Source: Streptomyces sp. NRRL WC-3626 (GTDB lineage Bacteria; Actinomycetota; Actinomycetes; Streptomycetales; Streptomycetaceae). Taken from it: a stretch of 64,000 nucleotides of DNA. This document shows, one piece after another, positions 49,837 through 58,153 of this stretch (position 1 is its first letter; each line of letters starts with the position of its first letter). Under the pieces are notes generated by a model. The model saw nothing but the letters and a program-made list of their open reading frames with translations, was not told where the DNA came from and made no database searches. The stretch spans positions 496,001 to 560,000 of the forward strand of contig NZ_JOCA01000002.1 of NCBI RefSeq assembly GCF_000718785.1, read 5' to 3'. A program made the translations under genes and the position numbers.

Positions 49837-50903
49837 ACCCGCCGAGGACCGACGCGCGTCGTCATCACGACCCGGACGTCCGCGGTTTCGCCAGCGACAA
49901 CTACGCCGGGGTCCACCCGGAGGTCCTCGCCGCCCTGGCCGTCGCCAACGGCGGCCATCAGGTCGCGTACGGCGAGGACGCGTACACCGAGAACCTCCAG
50001 CAGGTGATCCGCAGCCACTTCGGACCCACCGCCGAGGCGTTCCCCGTCTTCAACGGCACCGGGGCCAACGTCGTCGCGCTCCAGGCGGTCACCGACCGCT
50101 GGGGCGCGGTGATCTGCGCCGAGAGCGCCCACATCAACGTGGACGAGGGCGGCGCCCCGGAACGGGTCGGCGGCATCAAGCTGCTCACCGTGCCGACGCC
50201 GGACGGCAAGCTCACCCCCGAGCTGATCGACCGGCAGGCGTACGGCTGGGAGGACGAGCACCGGGCGATGCCCCAGGTGGTCTCCATAGCCCAGGCCACC
50301 GAGCTGGGCACGGTGTACACCCCGGACGAGATCCGCGCCATCTGCGAGCACGCCCACGCGCACGGCATGAAGGTGCACGTCGACGGCTCCCGGCTGGCCA
50401 ACGCGGCCGCCACGCTGGACGTGCCGATGCGCACCTTCACCAACGGCGTCGGCGTCGACCTGCTGTCCCTGGGCGGCACCAAGAACGGCGCGATGTTCGG
50501 CGAGGCGGTCGTGGTGATCGACCAGGACGCCGTCCGTCATATGAAGCACCTGCGCAAGCTCTCGATGCAGCTGGCGTCCAAGATGCGCTTCGTCTCGGTG
50601 CAGCTGGAGGCCCTGCTCGCCCGTGACCTGTGGCTGCGCAACGCCCGGCACGCGAACGAGATGGCGCAGCGGCTGGCCGAGGGCGTACGCGCCGTGCACG
50701 GCGTGGAGATCCTTCACGAGGTGCAGGCCAACGCGGTCTTCGCGCGGCTGCCGCACGACGTGAGCGAGCGGCTGCAGAAGCGGTTCCGCTTCTACTTCTG
50801 GGACGAGGCGGCCGGGGACGTGCGCTGGATGTGCGCGTACGACACGACCGAGGACGACGTGGACGCGTTCGTGGCGGCACTCAAGGAGGAGATGGCGCGC
50901 TGA
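49833..50903 (+). CDS. Low-specificity L-threonine aldolase / beta-eliminating lyase family
   Basis: This PLP-dependent fold-type I enzyme is about 356 residues. It has FASDNYAGVHPEVLAAL at the start, VFNGTGANVVALQAV, HVDGSRLANAAA with the conserved Asp and Arg, and the PLP Lys in SLGGTKNGAM (Lys217). It would cleave L-threonine or allo-threonine to glycine and acetaldehyde, or act on a related beta-hydroxy amino acid. GTG 49833 overlaps the SDR stop (GTGA); GTG 49815 is an alternative. Together with the SDR it could process a hydroxy amino acid. Confidence 0.9.
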   Translation: MNPPRTDARRHHDPDVRGFASDNYAGVHPEVLAALAVANGGHQVAYGEDAYTENLQQVIRSHFGPTAEAFPVFNGTGANVVALQAVTDRWGAVICAESAHINVDEGGAPERVGGIKLLTVPTPDGKLTPELIDRQAYGWEDEHRAMPQVVSIAQATELGTVYTPDEIRAICEHAHAHGMKVHVDGSRLANAAATLDVPMRTFTNGVGVDLLSLGGTKNGAMFGEAVVVIDQDAVRHMKHLRKLSMQLASKMRFVSVQLEALLARDLWLRNARHANEMAQRLAEGVRAVHGVEILHEVQANAVFARLPHDVSERLQKRFRFYFWDEAAGDVRWMCAYDTTEDDVDAFVAALKEEMAR

Positions 50904-50909
50904 CATCTT

Positions 50910-50968
50910 GCATAAGTATGCGACTGATCGGAAATGCATTGACTGCCGGTCGGTCGCGTACCTATGCT
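50910..50968 (+). promoter_or_regulatory. Promoter with upstream palindrome; transcript probably leaderless
   Basis: GCATAAGTATGC (50910-50921) is a perfect 5-bp-arm dyad. TTGACT (50939-50944) and TATGCT (50963-50968), 18 bases apart, form a good housekeeping promoter. The expected start point falls within two or three bases of the ATG at 50977. Confidence 0.6.
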
Positions 50969-50976
50969 CTGGCGGC

Positions 50977-51555
50977 ATGCAGCTGATCCAGGAAACCCCG
51001 GACCTCTCCGCCTACTTGGCCGCCGACGAGGCGATCGACCATCACCATCCGCTGGTCCGTGAGACGGCGGCACGCCTCGCCGCCGGGGCGAACGACTCGT
51101 ATGACTATGCGCGGGCGGCGTTCGAGTTCGTGCGTGACACCATTCCGCACTCACAGGACTCCGGCGATCTCCGGGTCACCTGGCGCGCCTCCGACGTCCT
51201 GGAACAGCGCACCGGCATCTGCTACGCCAAGGCCCACGCGCTGGCCGCACTGCTGCGCGCCGAGGACATCCCCACCGCGCTCTGCTACCAGAACCTCGGC
51301 GTCGTGCACGGCCTGATCGCCGTACGCTTCAACGCCGCCTGGCACCGCCAGGACCCCCGCGGCAACAAACCGGGAGTGGACGCGCGATTCTCCCTGACGG
51401 GCGAACACCTGGCCTTCGCACCGGACCCCGCGTCGGGCGAAGGCGACTGCCCGGTCCTGTACGCCGCACCGCACCCGGCGGTCCTGACCGCCCTGCGCAC
51501 CGCCCCCGACCGCCCCCACCTCTGGCGAACCCTCCCCACCACACTCGCCGGCTGA
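50977..51555 (+). CDS. Transglutaminase-like (cysteine peptidase fold) protein
   Basis: This 192-residue cytoplasmic protein has the transglutaminase-core pattern: the nucleophile Cys82 in GICYAKAHALAALLRA, His in GVVHGLIAVRF (about 111) and Asp in GVDARFSL (about 133). Such bacterial proteins are usually proteases or amidases rather than cross-linking enzymes. There is no ribosome binding site before the ATG, and a -10 (TATGCT) ends nine bases upstream, so translation is probably leaderless. It follows the aldolase gene by 73 bases but has its own promoter. Confidence 0.85.
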   Translation: MQLIQETPDLSAYLAADEAIDHHHPLVRETAARLAAGANDSYDYARAAFEFVRDTIPHSQDSGDLRVTWRASDVLEQRTGICYAKAHALAALLRAEDIPTALCYQNLGVVHGLIAVRFNAAWHRQDPRGNKPGVDARFSLTGEHLAFAPDPASGEGDCPVLYAAPHPAVLTALRTAPDRPHLWRTLPTTLAG

Positions 51556-51741
51556 CCGCGAGCAGCCGCCCCGCCGCATCCGCAGTTCCGCCCACTCGTG
51601 CCGCTGGGGCGGCACGGGTGGGCGCGCCGGCACCCGGCACACGCCGGCGAGCAAACCCACCCCCGCCCCGCACCAGTTGACGGAGCCGGCGTTCCGCCCC
51701 CGCCACAGCGACACCCCCGCACGCCCGCTAGTCTGCCCGCC

Positions 51742-52932
51742 ATGCATGACGGGGGAGACACAGAACAGACCGAGACGGAGACACGCCCGAGCCGCCTCGC
51801 CCGCCTGAGGCGACACCGGGTCCTCATCTCGGCCACGGCCCTGGCACTCGCCGCCACGGCGACAGCCGTCCCGCTGGTGATGGCGGACTCCACCGACACA
51901 CCCCCCTGTCACCACATCGCCGCCTCGACCCGCGCACTCGCCGAGCACCCCACCGCCGCCACCCGAGCCCTGGACCCGGGCGACGACATGTCCCGCCTCC
52001 CGGCCGTACGCGCACTCATCGCCCACGAGCACCCGTGCGGCGACGGCGCGCAGGCACTCGGCGCCGTGGTGGAGGCCGCGACCCGCGCCCCGGGCCCCGG
52101 CACACCGCACACCGTGGCCCAGGCCCGCGCCGCCTATGCCGTCGTCGAGGTGCTGGACTGGGCCGAGGTCCCCGACGGGATGTCCCCCGGAGTCGCGAGG
52201 ATGCTGGCCGACTACGTCGTGGACGAGGCCCGCTATCTGTCGTCCTCCGACGACGCCACCGGCCCGGCGGTGACCGGGGAGCAGGCCGCTCCGGACACGC
52301 GGGGCTGGACCGCGTACGGCCGTTTCCTCGCCCCCGGTGAGGCGCACGCCGACTTCGAGTACCGCGATCAGGTCTCGGGCGCGGAGACCCACACGGACCG
52401 TCTGATCGAGGAAGTAGCCCGCGATCCCGAGGCGTTCGCGATCCTCTACGACGCCGAGCGCGCGTACTTCGCCCACTACCTGGAACGGCTCACCGACCGG
52501 GGCGGCGACCCCGACTTCCGTTCCGAGGGCGGCACATCCCGTGACGCGTACACCTCGACGGCCACCACCTGGCCCGACAACGACCTCCAGGACATCGCCG
52601 AGCGGATCGGCGCCCTGATGAAACACCGCGCGGCGCACACCAGGGACGGCGCGATCCCCGACGTCGTCGCCTTCGACAAGGCCGTGGCCCGGCATACCCG
52701 CGGTTCCTACCGCGCCGCCTCCCGGCAGGTGACCAGCCGCCCGCCCATGGCCGACATCGCCGGCCGGCCGGTGTCCGGGCCGCTGCGCGGAGAGCCGACG
52801 GACGGCCGTCACCAGCTGCTCACGGTGCTCGACGCCTGGGCCGGGGCAAGGGACGTGCCCGAGACGCGGGCCTCGGCGATGCGCCGGATCGTCGACAACG
52901 CGTACGTGCGGGGAGTGTGGCTGAACTACTGA
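51742..52932 (+). CDS. Membrane-anchored hypothetical protein, Streptomyces type
   Basis: This 396-residue protein has a charged cytoplasmic tail (about 28 residues) and one transmembrane helix (about 29-48, VLISATALALAATATAVPLV), then a large extracytoplasmic helical domain. No family is recognised. It has two Cys (PPCHHIAAS and HEHPCGDG) that could form a disulfide, and a repeated helical pattern with charged segments (EYRDQVSGAETHTDRLIEEVA). The ATG at 51742 is the only sensible start. It converges with another exported hypothetical across 17 bases; they may be functionally related. Confidence 0.75.
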   Translation: MHDGGDTEQTETETRPSRLARLRRHRVLISATALALAATATAVPLVMADSTDTPPCHHIAASTRALAEHPTAATRALDPGDDMSRLPAVRALIAHEHPCGDGAQALGAVVEAATRAPGPGTPHTVAQARAAYAVVEVLDWAEVPDGMSPGVARMLADYVVDEARYLSSSDDATGPAVTGEQAAPDTRGWTAYGRFLAPGEAHADFEYRDQVSGAETHTDRLIEEVARDPEAFAILYDAERAYFAHYLERLTDRGGDPDFRSEGGTSRDAYTSTATTWPDNDLQDIAERIGALMKHRAAHTRDGAIPDVVAFDKAVARHTRGSYRAASRQVTSRPPMADIAGRPVSGPLRGEPTDGRHQLLTVLDAWAGARDVPETRASAMRRIVDNAYVRGVWLNY

Positions 52933-52949
52933 CCGGGCCGGGCCGCCGG

Positions 52950-53972
52950 TCAGCCGTTCACCCGCAGCCCCGAACAGTCCCGGCGCCCCGCCTGGTCCCG
53001 GGCGAAGGCCTCCAGCAGGGCGCGGTGGTCGGCACGGCTCAGGCCCGGAACCTCGCCGCGCCCACCGAGGGCGAAGTTCGCCGCCTCGCCGTCACAGCGG
53101 GCGGTCGCCGTCAACGGGCGCGGTATGCCGTCCTCGTCGGCGACGAGACGGTCGCTCCAGTCGCCGTACCAGGCGGCGAGGACCAGCCGCCCGTCGTCGT
53201 CCGACCCGGTTCCGTCCTCGTACAGCAGTTGGCAACGGCCGGTCGGCGCCGCGTCGTTGATCCCGTCGGTCACCCGCCAGCGGTCCGGCAGCGGCAGGTC
53301 CGCCCGGGTCGCCCAGCCGCAGCCGCCCTGGCCCGCCTCGCCGAGCGGAACCGGCTTCGGGCCCTTCCCCGGTTCGGTGAGCCCGGCGTCGCCCCCGGGC
53401 GCGGTGATCGGTTCGGCCCCGCAGCCGAGGCGGTCGGAGACGCCGTTGACGAGCGCCACAGCGGTCTCGTAGGCGGCCGGGTGGCCCCACAGGGCATCCT
53501 TGCCGAACTGCGTGCGCACCAGCAGCTTGCGCTGTCGGCCGGCGTCGTCCTTCCCCAGATCCGGACAGGGCATGAGGAACTGGACGGCACCGAACTGATC
53601 GATGAAGCCGGGCAGTCCACGCGGCACCGGAGCCTGTGAAGTGAACCCCTCCTCCGGGAAGGTGGACATGAACTCCCGGTCCTGCTGGTCCCGTTCGGTG
53701 TAGGCCTCCATCCGCAGCACCAGTTCGCCGCGCAACTCGTCGCCCTCGAACGACAGCGTGCACCCGTACTCGCCGAGCTCGCGGTACGTCACCGACCGGG
53801 CGTCCGTGAAGTGGGAACCGTTCTTCGCGAGTTGCCGCACCGCGTCCTTTGGGAGCGTCCCGTCGCAGGCCGTGCGTACCAGCCACCAGTCCTGGACGTA
53901 CGGTGCGGCGATCCAGCCGCTCAGCCCCAGTACCGCCGCGGTCGTCACCGCCACCTTGATCCAGCGTCGCAT
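52950..53972 (-). CDS. Membrane-anchored hypothetical protein
   Basis: This 340-residue protein has a short basic start and one hydrophobic helix (about 5-28), so it is anchored outside the membrane. The outer part contains several Cys residues (TACDGTLP, EYGCTLSF, MPCPDLG, LGCGAEP, GGCGWATR, GRCQLLY, ARCDGEA, RDCSGL) that suggest disulfides. It appears to hold two related halves, each with a DGTLP/PLPDRWRV-like strand pattern. I cannot name a family. It converges with the preceding gene and is separated from plsC by a strong terminator. Confidence 0.78.
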   Translation of the reverse strand: MRRWIKVAVTTAAVLGLSGWIAAPYVQDWWLVRTACDGTLPKDAVRQLAKNGSHFTDARSVTYRELGEYGCTLSFEGDELRGELVLRMEAYTERDQQDREFMSTFPEEGFTSQAPVPRGLPGFIDQFGAVQFLMPCPDLGKDDAGRQRKLLVRTQFGKDALWGHPAAYETAVALVNGVSDRLGCGAEPITAPGGDAGLTEPGKGPKPVPLGEAGQGGCGWATRADLPLPDRWRVTDGINDAAPTGRCQLLYEDGTGSDDDGRLVLAAWYGDWSDRLVADEDGIPRPLTATARCDGEAANFALGGRGEVPGLSRADHRALLEAFARDQAGRRDCSGLRVNG

Positions 53973-53998
53973 CCTCGCCCCCGTAGCGCTGCCGACAG

Positions 53999-54031
53999 AA
54001 CGGAACCGGCGTGCGCGACGCCGGTTCCGTT
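53999..54031. terminator. Terminator hairpin after the acyltransferase gene
   Basis: A perfect 13-bp stem (AACGGAACCGGCG at 53999-54011, CGCCGGTTCCGTT at 54019-54031) with a 7-base loop lies about 50 bases after the plsC-type stop on the reverse strand. Confidence 0.8.
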
Positions 54032-54081
54032 GATACTGGCGGGACCCTATCGCCGAGGCGGGGCGCCCGGGGCGGTGGGTG

Positions 54082-54810
54082 TCAGTGGGCCTCGGCCTGA
54101 CGGACCTGTTCCGGGGTGGGGGCCGTGCCGCCGAGGTGGGCCGGCATCCACCAGGTGTCGTCCGGGCCCTTCGGCCGCACGGGGTACGCCCGCTGCGCCG
54201 CCTCCAGCAGCTCCTGCACGCGCTCCCGCAACTGCCGGGTGATCGCGCCCGCGTACTTGTCCTTCGACGCCTCCAGCGCCTCGCCCACCCGAATGGTGAT
54301 CGGGGTGTGGCTGCGCCTGAAGTTGCGCGGGTGCCCCTTGGTCCACAGCCGCTGCGTGCCCCACACCGCCATCGGGATCAGCGGCACGCCCGCCTCCTGT
54401 GCCAGCCGGGCGGCACCCGACTTGAAGCTCTTCAGCGTGAACGACTGCGAGATCGTCGCCTCCGGGAAGACACCCACGATCTCCCCGGACCGCAGCGACC
54501 GCAGCGCGTGCTCGTACGCCGCCTCGCCCTGCTCGCGGTCCACCGGGATGTGCTTCATACCGCGCATCAGCGGACCGGAGACCCGGTGCCGGAAGACCGA
54601 CTCCTTCGCCATGAAGCGCACGAGCCGCTTCTGGGGGAGCGCCGCCAGGCCGTTGAAGACGAAATCCAGGTAGCTGATGTGATTGCTCACCAGCACGGCG
54701 CCGCCCGAACGCGGTATGTTCTCCGAACCCTGGCAGTCGATCTTGAGGTCCCACGCCTTGAACAGGGTGCGGGCGAAACCGACGACGGGCCGGTAGACGA
54801 GTTCTGCCAT
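54082..54810 (-). CDS. PlsC-type 1-acyl-glycerol-3-phosphate acyltransferase
   Basis: This 242-residue protein has the acyltransferase motifs: NHISYLD (43-49, catalytic His44 and Asp49), FMAKESVFRH, GVFPEATIS near 115 (phosphate-binding), and VPLIPMAVWGTQRLW. It probably acylates lysophosphatidate at the membrane surface; hydrophobic N-terminal residues serve as an interface anchor. The start ATG is 54810 with AAGGAAGG-type purines upstream. The divergent region holds a GCCGTA/TACGGC dyad that may control lipid metabolism genes. The exact lyso-lipid is not fixed by sequence. Confidence 0.92.
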   Translation of the reverse strand: MAELVYRPVVGFARTLFKAWDLKIDCQGSENIPRSGGAVLVSNHISYLDFVFNGLAALPQKRLVRFMAKESVFRHRVSGPLMRGMKHIPVDREQGEAAYEHALRSLRSGEIVGVFPEATISQSFTLKSFKSGAARLAQEAGVPLIPMAVWGTQRLWTKGHPRNFRRSHTPITIRVGEALEASKDKYAGAITRQLRERVQELLEAAQRAYPVRPKGPDDTWWMPAHLGGTAPTPEQVRQAEAH

Positions 54811-54870
54811 GGGCGGGTGAGAACCCTTCCTTCTGTGTCTGGGAAGGAGGCTCCCAGTCGAAGTTACGCA

Positions 54871-54887
54871 GCCGTAGGTTTTACGGC
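54871..54887. promoter_or_regulatory. GCCGTA/TACGGC dyad in the plsC-thioredoxin divergent region
   Basis: Perfect 6-bp arms (54871-54876 and 54882-54887) flank GGTTT; a further TACGCA lies just to the left. The dyad is about 60 bases before the plsC start, suitable for a repressor site. The regulator is unknown. Confidence 0.4.
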
Positions 54888-55073
54888 TTGTCGCAGATGG
54901 TGCCCGAAGAACGGCCGGTGAACCAGTCCTGGTGCCCGTCCGAGGCGAGATTCTCGTCACTTCCACCCTTTGATCCACCTCGGGCTTTGTGCACGCGGCC
55001 GGGAATGCGCGCCGCCTCGGGAGCGCTGGACTTCGTCGCAGGGGTGAGCCGGAACGAGAGAGGGTGGCGCGAA

Positions 55074-55388
55074 GTGACCGGACCGTGGGCCGACATGGGG
55101 ACGGAACTGGGGGAGCGTGCCACCCTGGTGCAGTTCTCCAGCGCCTTCTGCGCACCCTGCCGGGCGACCCGGCGGGTGCTCGCCGAGGTGGCGGGACTGG
55201 TTCCGGGCGTGGCCCACGTGGAGATCGACGCCGAGGCCCACCTGGACCTCGTGCGCCGTCTGGAGATCGTACGGACGCCGACGGTGCTGGTCCTCGACGC
55301 CGCCGGGCGGGTCGTACGGCGCGCGGCCGGCCGGCCCCGCAAGGCCGACGTGATCGCCGCACTGGGGGAGGCCCTGGGGGGTGTCTGA
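55074..55388 (+). CDS. Thioredoxin-family protein
   Basis: This 104-residue protein has the thioredoxin active site in SSAFCAPCRATRRVL (Cys26, Cys29), a cis-Pro in VRTPTVLVLDAAG, and VVRRAAGRPRKADVIAAL at the end. It is slightly divergent (CAPC in place of CGPC), so its redox potential and partners may differ from standard thioredoxin. The start is uncertain: GTG 55074 follows GAGAGAGGG and gives a normal length, while ATG 55005 would add 23 non-hydrophobic residues. No reductase gene is near. Confidence 0.85.
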   Translation: MTGPWADMGTELGERATLVQFSSAFCAPCRATRRVLAEVAGLVPGVAHVEIDAEAHLDLVRRLEIVRTPTVLVLDAAGRVVRRAAGRPRKADVIAALGEALGGV

Positions 55389-55555
55389 CACCTGCCCGCG
55401 CTCATGTGCCGGACACCCCCTAGCAGGCCCCGCCGCCCCGCGGTGAGGCATCTCGCACATCGGAGGACCGACTTGACTGTGCATGCCATCCGTCGTCAGC
55501 CTGACCTCATGCCCTCGGAACCCCTTCACCCCGCGCGGGTGCCCGGCCGTCCGGC

Positions 55556-56065
55556 ATGACCGTCGCGTCCGGCCCCGGTACCGCCCGGCCCGCCTCGCCC
55601 GAACTGCTGCGCTCGGTCTTCCGCAGGCACGCGGCCGGCGTCGCCGTGATCACCGCGCGGGGCCGCTCCGGCCCGGTCGGCTTCACCGCGACCTCCCTCG
55701 CTTCCGTCTCCGCCGATCCCCCGATGCTCTCGTTCTCCATCGGCACCGGCAGCTCCACATGGCCGGTGATCGCGACGGGCGAACACGTCGGCGTGCATCT
55801 CCTCGGGGAGCACCAGCGGGAGCTCGCGCAGACCTTCGCGCGCAGCGGCGCCGACCGCTTCGGGCCGTCCACCGCCTGGCGGGAGGGGCCGCAGGGCGTC
55901 CCCGTACTGGACGGCGTGCCGGCCTGGATGGTGTGCGAAGTGGTGACCCGCGTGCCCGCCGGCGACCACCGGATCGTCCTCGCCCAGGTCCTGCTCGGCG
56001 ACTCCACGGGACAGGGCCGTCCGCTCCTCTACCACCAGGGACGTTTCGGCGGTCTGCGCGACTGA
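55556..56065 (+). CDS. Flavin reductase-like (FMN-binding split barrel) protein
   Basis: This 169-residue protein has the flavin reductase fold: LLRSVFRRHAAGVAVITARG, GFTATSLASVSADPPMLSFSIG (family FTATSxxSVS), and HVGVHLLGEHQRELAQTFA. It reduces FMN or FAD with NAD(P)H for a partner monooxygenase, or binds flavin itself. No partner oxygenase gene is adjacent. The ATG at 55556 is directly after a CCGGC stretch with weak ribosome binding. It precedes the etf operon by about 220 bases, but the two are probably independent. Confidence 0.9.
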   Translation: MTVASGPGTARPASPELLRSVFRRHAAGVAVITARGRSGPVGFTATSLASVSADPPMLSFSIGTGSSTWPVIATGEHVGVHLLGEHQRELAQTFARSGADRFGPSTAWREGPQGVPVLDGVPAWMVCEVVTRVPAGDHRIVLAQVLLGDSTGQGRPLLYHQGRFGGLRD

Positions 56066-56284
56066 CGAAGGGTCCTCTCCTGGTCGCGGGCCCGTCGAGT
56101 TCCGGTTACGCTGCGTTGCGAAGGTCACAGTTCAAAGCGCTTGCTCAGCGGGAAGGATCTGGGTGTACTGACGAGTAATATTTCGTTCGGAGCGCGGGCC
56201 GCCCCGACCGGGAACGTCCGCTTCAGGCGCCTATGCTGCCTGAAGGCAGGCAGCCAGAAATGACGATGCAGTAGGAGAGCCGGC

Positions 56285-57073
56285 GTGAGCTTGAGGATCG
56301 TTGTCACCGTGAAGTACGTGCCCGACGCCACCGGCGACCGGCACTTCGCCGATGACCTGACCGTCGACCGTGACGACGTGGACGGTCTGCTCTCCGAACT
56401 GGACGAGTACGCGGTCGAGCAGGCGCTGCAGATCTCTGACAACTCCGACGACGACGTGGAGATCACCGTTCTCACGGTGGGCCCCGAGGACGCCAAGGAC
56501 GCCCTGCGCAAGGCGCTGTCCATGGGCGCGGACAAGGCGATCCACGTCGAGGACGACGACCTGCACGGCACGGACGCCATCGGCACCTCCCTGGTCCTGG
56601 CGAAGGCCATCGAGAAGGCGGGCTACGACCTGGTCGTCTCCGGCATGGCGTCCACCGACGGCACCATGGGCGTCGTACCGGCGCTGCTCGCCGAGCGTCT
56701 GGGCGTGCCGCAGGTGACCCTGCTGTCCGAGGTGTCCGTCGAGGACGGCACCGTGAAGGGCCGCCGGGACGGCGACGCCGCCTCCGAGCAGCTCGAGGCC
56801 TCCCTGCCGGCCGTGGTGTCGGTCACCGACCAGTCCGGTGAGGCCCGTTACCCGTCCTTCAAGGGCATCATGGCGGCGAAGAAGAAGCCGGTTCAGTCCT
56901 GGGACCTGTCCGACCTCGACATCGACGAGGACGAGGTCGGCCTGGAGAACGCGTACACGGTCGTCGACTCCGCGGCCGAGCGCCCGGCCCGTACCGCCGG
57001 CACGATCGTCAAGGACGAGGGCGAGGGCGGCAAGCAGCTCGCCGAGTTCCTCGCGAGCCAGAAGTTCGTCTGA
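56285..57073 (+). CDS. etfB: Electron transfer flavoprotein, beta subunit
   Basis: This 262-residue protein is EtfB: IVVTVKYVPDATGDRHF at the start, YAVEQALQI, VGPEDAKDALRKALSMGADKAIHV and VSGMASTDGTMGVVPALLAERLG (the AMP-binding region). EtfAB passes electrons from acyl-CoA and other dehydrogenases to the quinone pool through ETF:QO. The GTG start at 56285 has TAGGAGAG upstream. It forms an operon with etfA 60 bases later. An AAGCGCTT palindrome at 56135-56142 upstream might be an operator. Confidence 0.97.
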   Translation: MSLRIVVTVKYVPDATGDRHFADDLTVDRDDVDGLLSELDEYAVEQALQISDNSDDDVEITVLTVGPEDAKDALRKALSMGADKAIHVEDDDLHGTDAIGTSLVLAKAIEKAGYDLVVSGMASTDGTMGVVPALLAERLGVPQVTLLSEVSVEDGTVKGRRDGDAASEQLEASLPAVVSVTDQSGEARYPSFKGIMAAKKKPVQSWDLSDLDIDEDEVGLENAYTVVDSAAERPARTAGTIVKDEGEGGKQLAEFLASQKFV

Positions 57074-57133
57074 GCCACGGGCTCAACTCGCTTCCCGCCC
57101 CTCACCCTTCGCAAGCAGGAGAGAAGAAGTCCC

Positions 57134-58096
57134 ATGGCTGAAGTTCTCGTCTACGTCGACCACGTGGACGGTGCCGTCCGCAAGCCCACCCTGGAGCTGC
57201 TGACCCTGGCCCGCCGCATCGGCGAGCCCGTCGCCGTCGCGCTGGGAGGCGGCGCCGGTGACACCGCCGCCGCGCTCGCCGAGCACGGCGCGGTGAAGGT
57301 GCTCACCGACGAGGCCGCCGAGTACGCCGACTACCTGGTCGTGCCGAAGGTGGACGCCCTGCAGGCCGCCCACGCGGCCGTCTCCCCGGCCGCCGTCCTG
57401 GTCCCCTCGTCCGTCGAGGGCAAGGAGATCGCCGCCCGTCTGGCGCTGCGTCTCGGGTCGGGCGTCATCACCGACGCCGTCGACCTGGAGGCCGGCGACG
57501 AGGGCCCGGTGGCCACGCAGTCGGTGTTCGCCGCCTCCTACACCACCAAGTCCCGTGTCTCCAAGGGCACCCCGGTGATCACGGTCAAGCCGAACTCGGT
57601 CGCCGTGGAGGCCGCCCCGGCCGCCGGTGCGGTCGAGGCCCTGAGCGTGACCTTCTCCGCCCAGGCGACCGGTACCAAGGTCACCGGCCGTACGCCGCGT
57701 GAGTCGACGGGCCGCCCCGAGCTGACCGAGGCCGCGATCGTGGTCTCCGGCGGCCGTGGTGTCAACGGTGCGGAGAACTTCGCGGTCATCGAGGCGCTCG
57801 CCGACTCGCTCGGCGCGGCCGTCGGTGCCTCGCGTGCCGCCGTCGACGCCGGCTGGTACCCGCACACCAACCAGGTCGGCCAGACCGGCAAGTCGGTCTC
57901 GCCGCAGCTGTACATCGCCTCCGGTATCTCGGGCGCGATCCAGCACCGGGCCGGTATGCAGACCTCGAAGACCATCGTGGCCATCAACAAGGACGCCGAG
58001 GCCCCGATCTTCGACCTGGTCGACTACGGCATCGTCGGCGACCTGTTCGACGTCGTGCCGCAGCTGACCGAGGAGATCAAGACCCGTAAGGGCTGA
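57134..58096 (+). CDS. etfA: Electron transfer flavoprotein, alpha subunit
   Basis: This 320-residue protein is EtfA. The N-terminal domain has [20 protein letters not shown], and the C-terminal FAD domain has the diagnostic [59 protein letters not shown] and [22 protein letters not shown] segments. With EtfB it makes the heterodimer that carries FAD and accepts electrons from dehydrogenases of beta-oxidation and amino acid breakdown. ATG 57134 follows AGGAGAGAAG. A strong convergent hairpin follows the stop. Confidence 0.98.
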   Translation: MAEVLVYVDHVDGAVRKPTLELLTLARRIGEPVAVALGGGAGDTAAALAEHGAVKVLTDEAAEYADYLVVPKVDALQAAHAAVSPAAVLVPSSVEGKEIAARLALRLGSGVITDAVDLEAGDEGPVATQSVFAASYTTKSRVSKGTPVITVKPNSVAVEAAPAAGAVEALSVTFSAQATGTKVTGRTPRESTGRPELTEAAIVVSGGRGVNGAENFAVIEALADSLGAAVGASRAAVDAGWYPHTNQVGQTGKSVSPQLYIASGISGAIQHRAGMQTSKTIVAINKDAEAPIFDLVDYGIVGDLFDVVPQLTEEIKTRKG

Positions 58097-58111
58097 TCAC
58101 CCCGAGCCGTA

Positions 58112-58148
58112 CGAGGCCCCCGTGACCGCACCGGTCGCGGGGGCCTCG
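58112..58148. terminator. Convergent terminator hairpin after etfA
   Basis: CGAGGCCCCCG-x-GACC pairs with GGTC-x-CGGGGGCCTCG, about 15 bp with a small mismatch, around GCACC. It separates etfBA from the convergent exonuclease-family gene. Confidence 0.85.
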
Positions 58149-58153
58149 GCGCG

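Noticed and set aside
56135..56142. AAGCGCTT palindrome upstream of etfB as a regulatory site.
   Set aside because: The core is perfect but only 8 bp with poor flanks and lies about 140 bases before the start; too weak to list as a feature.
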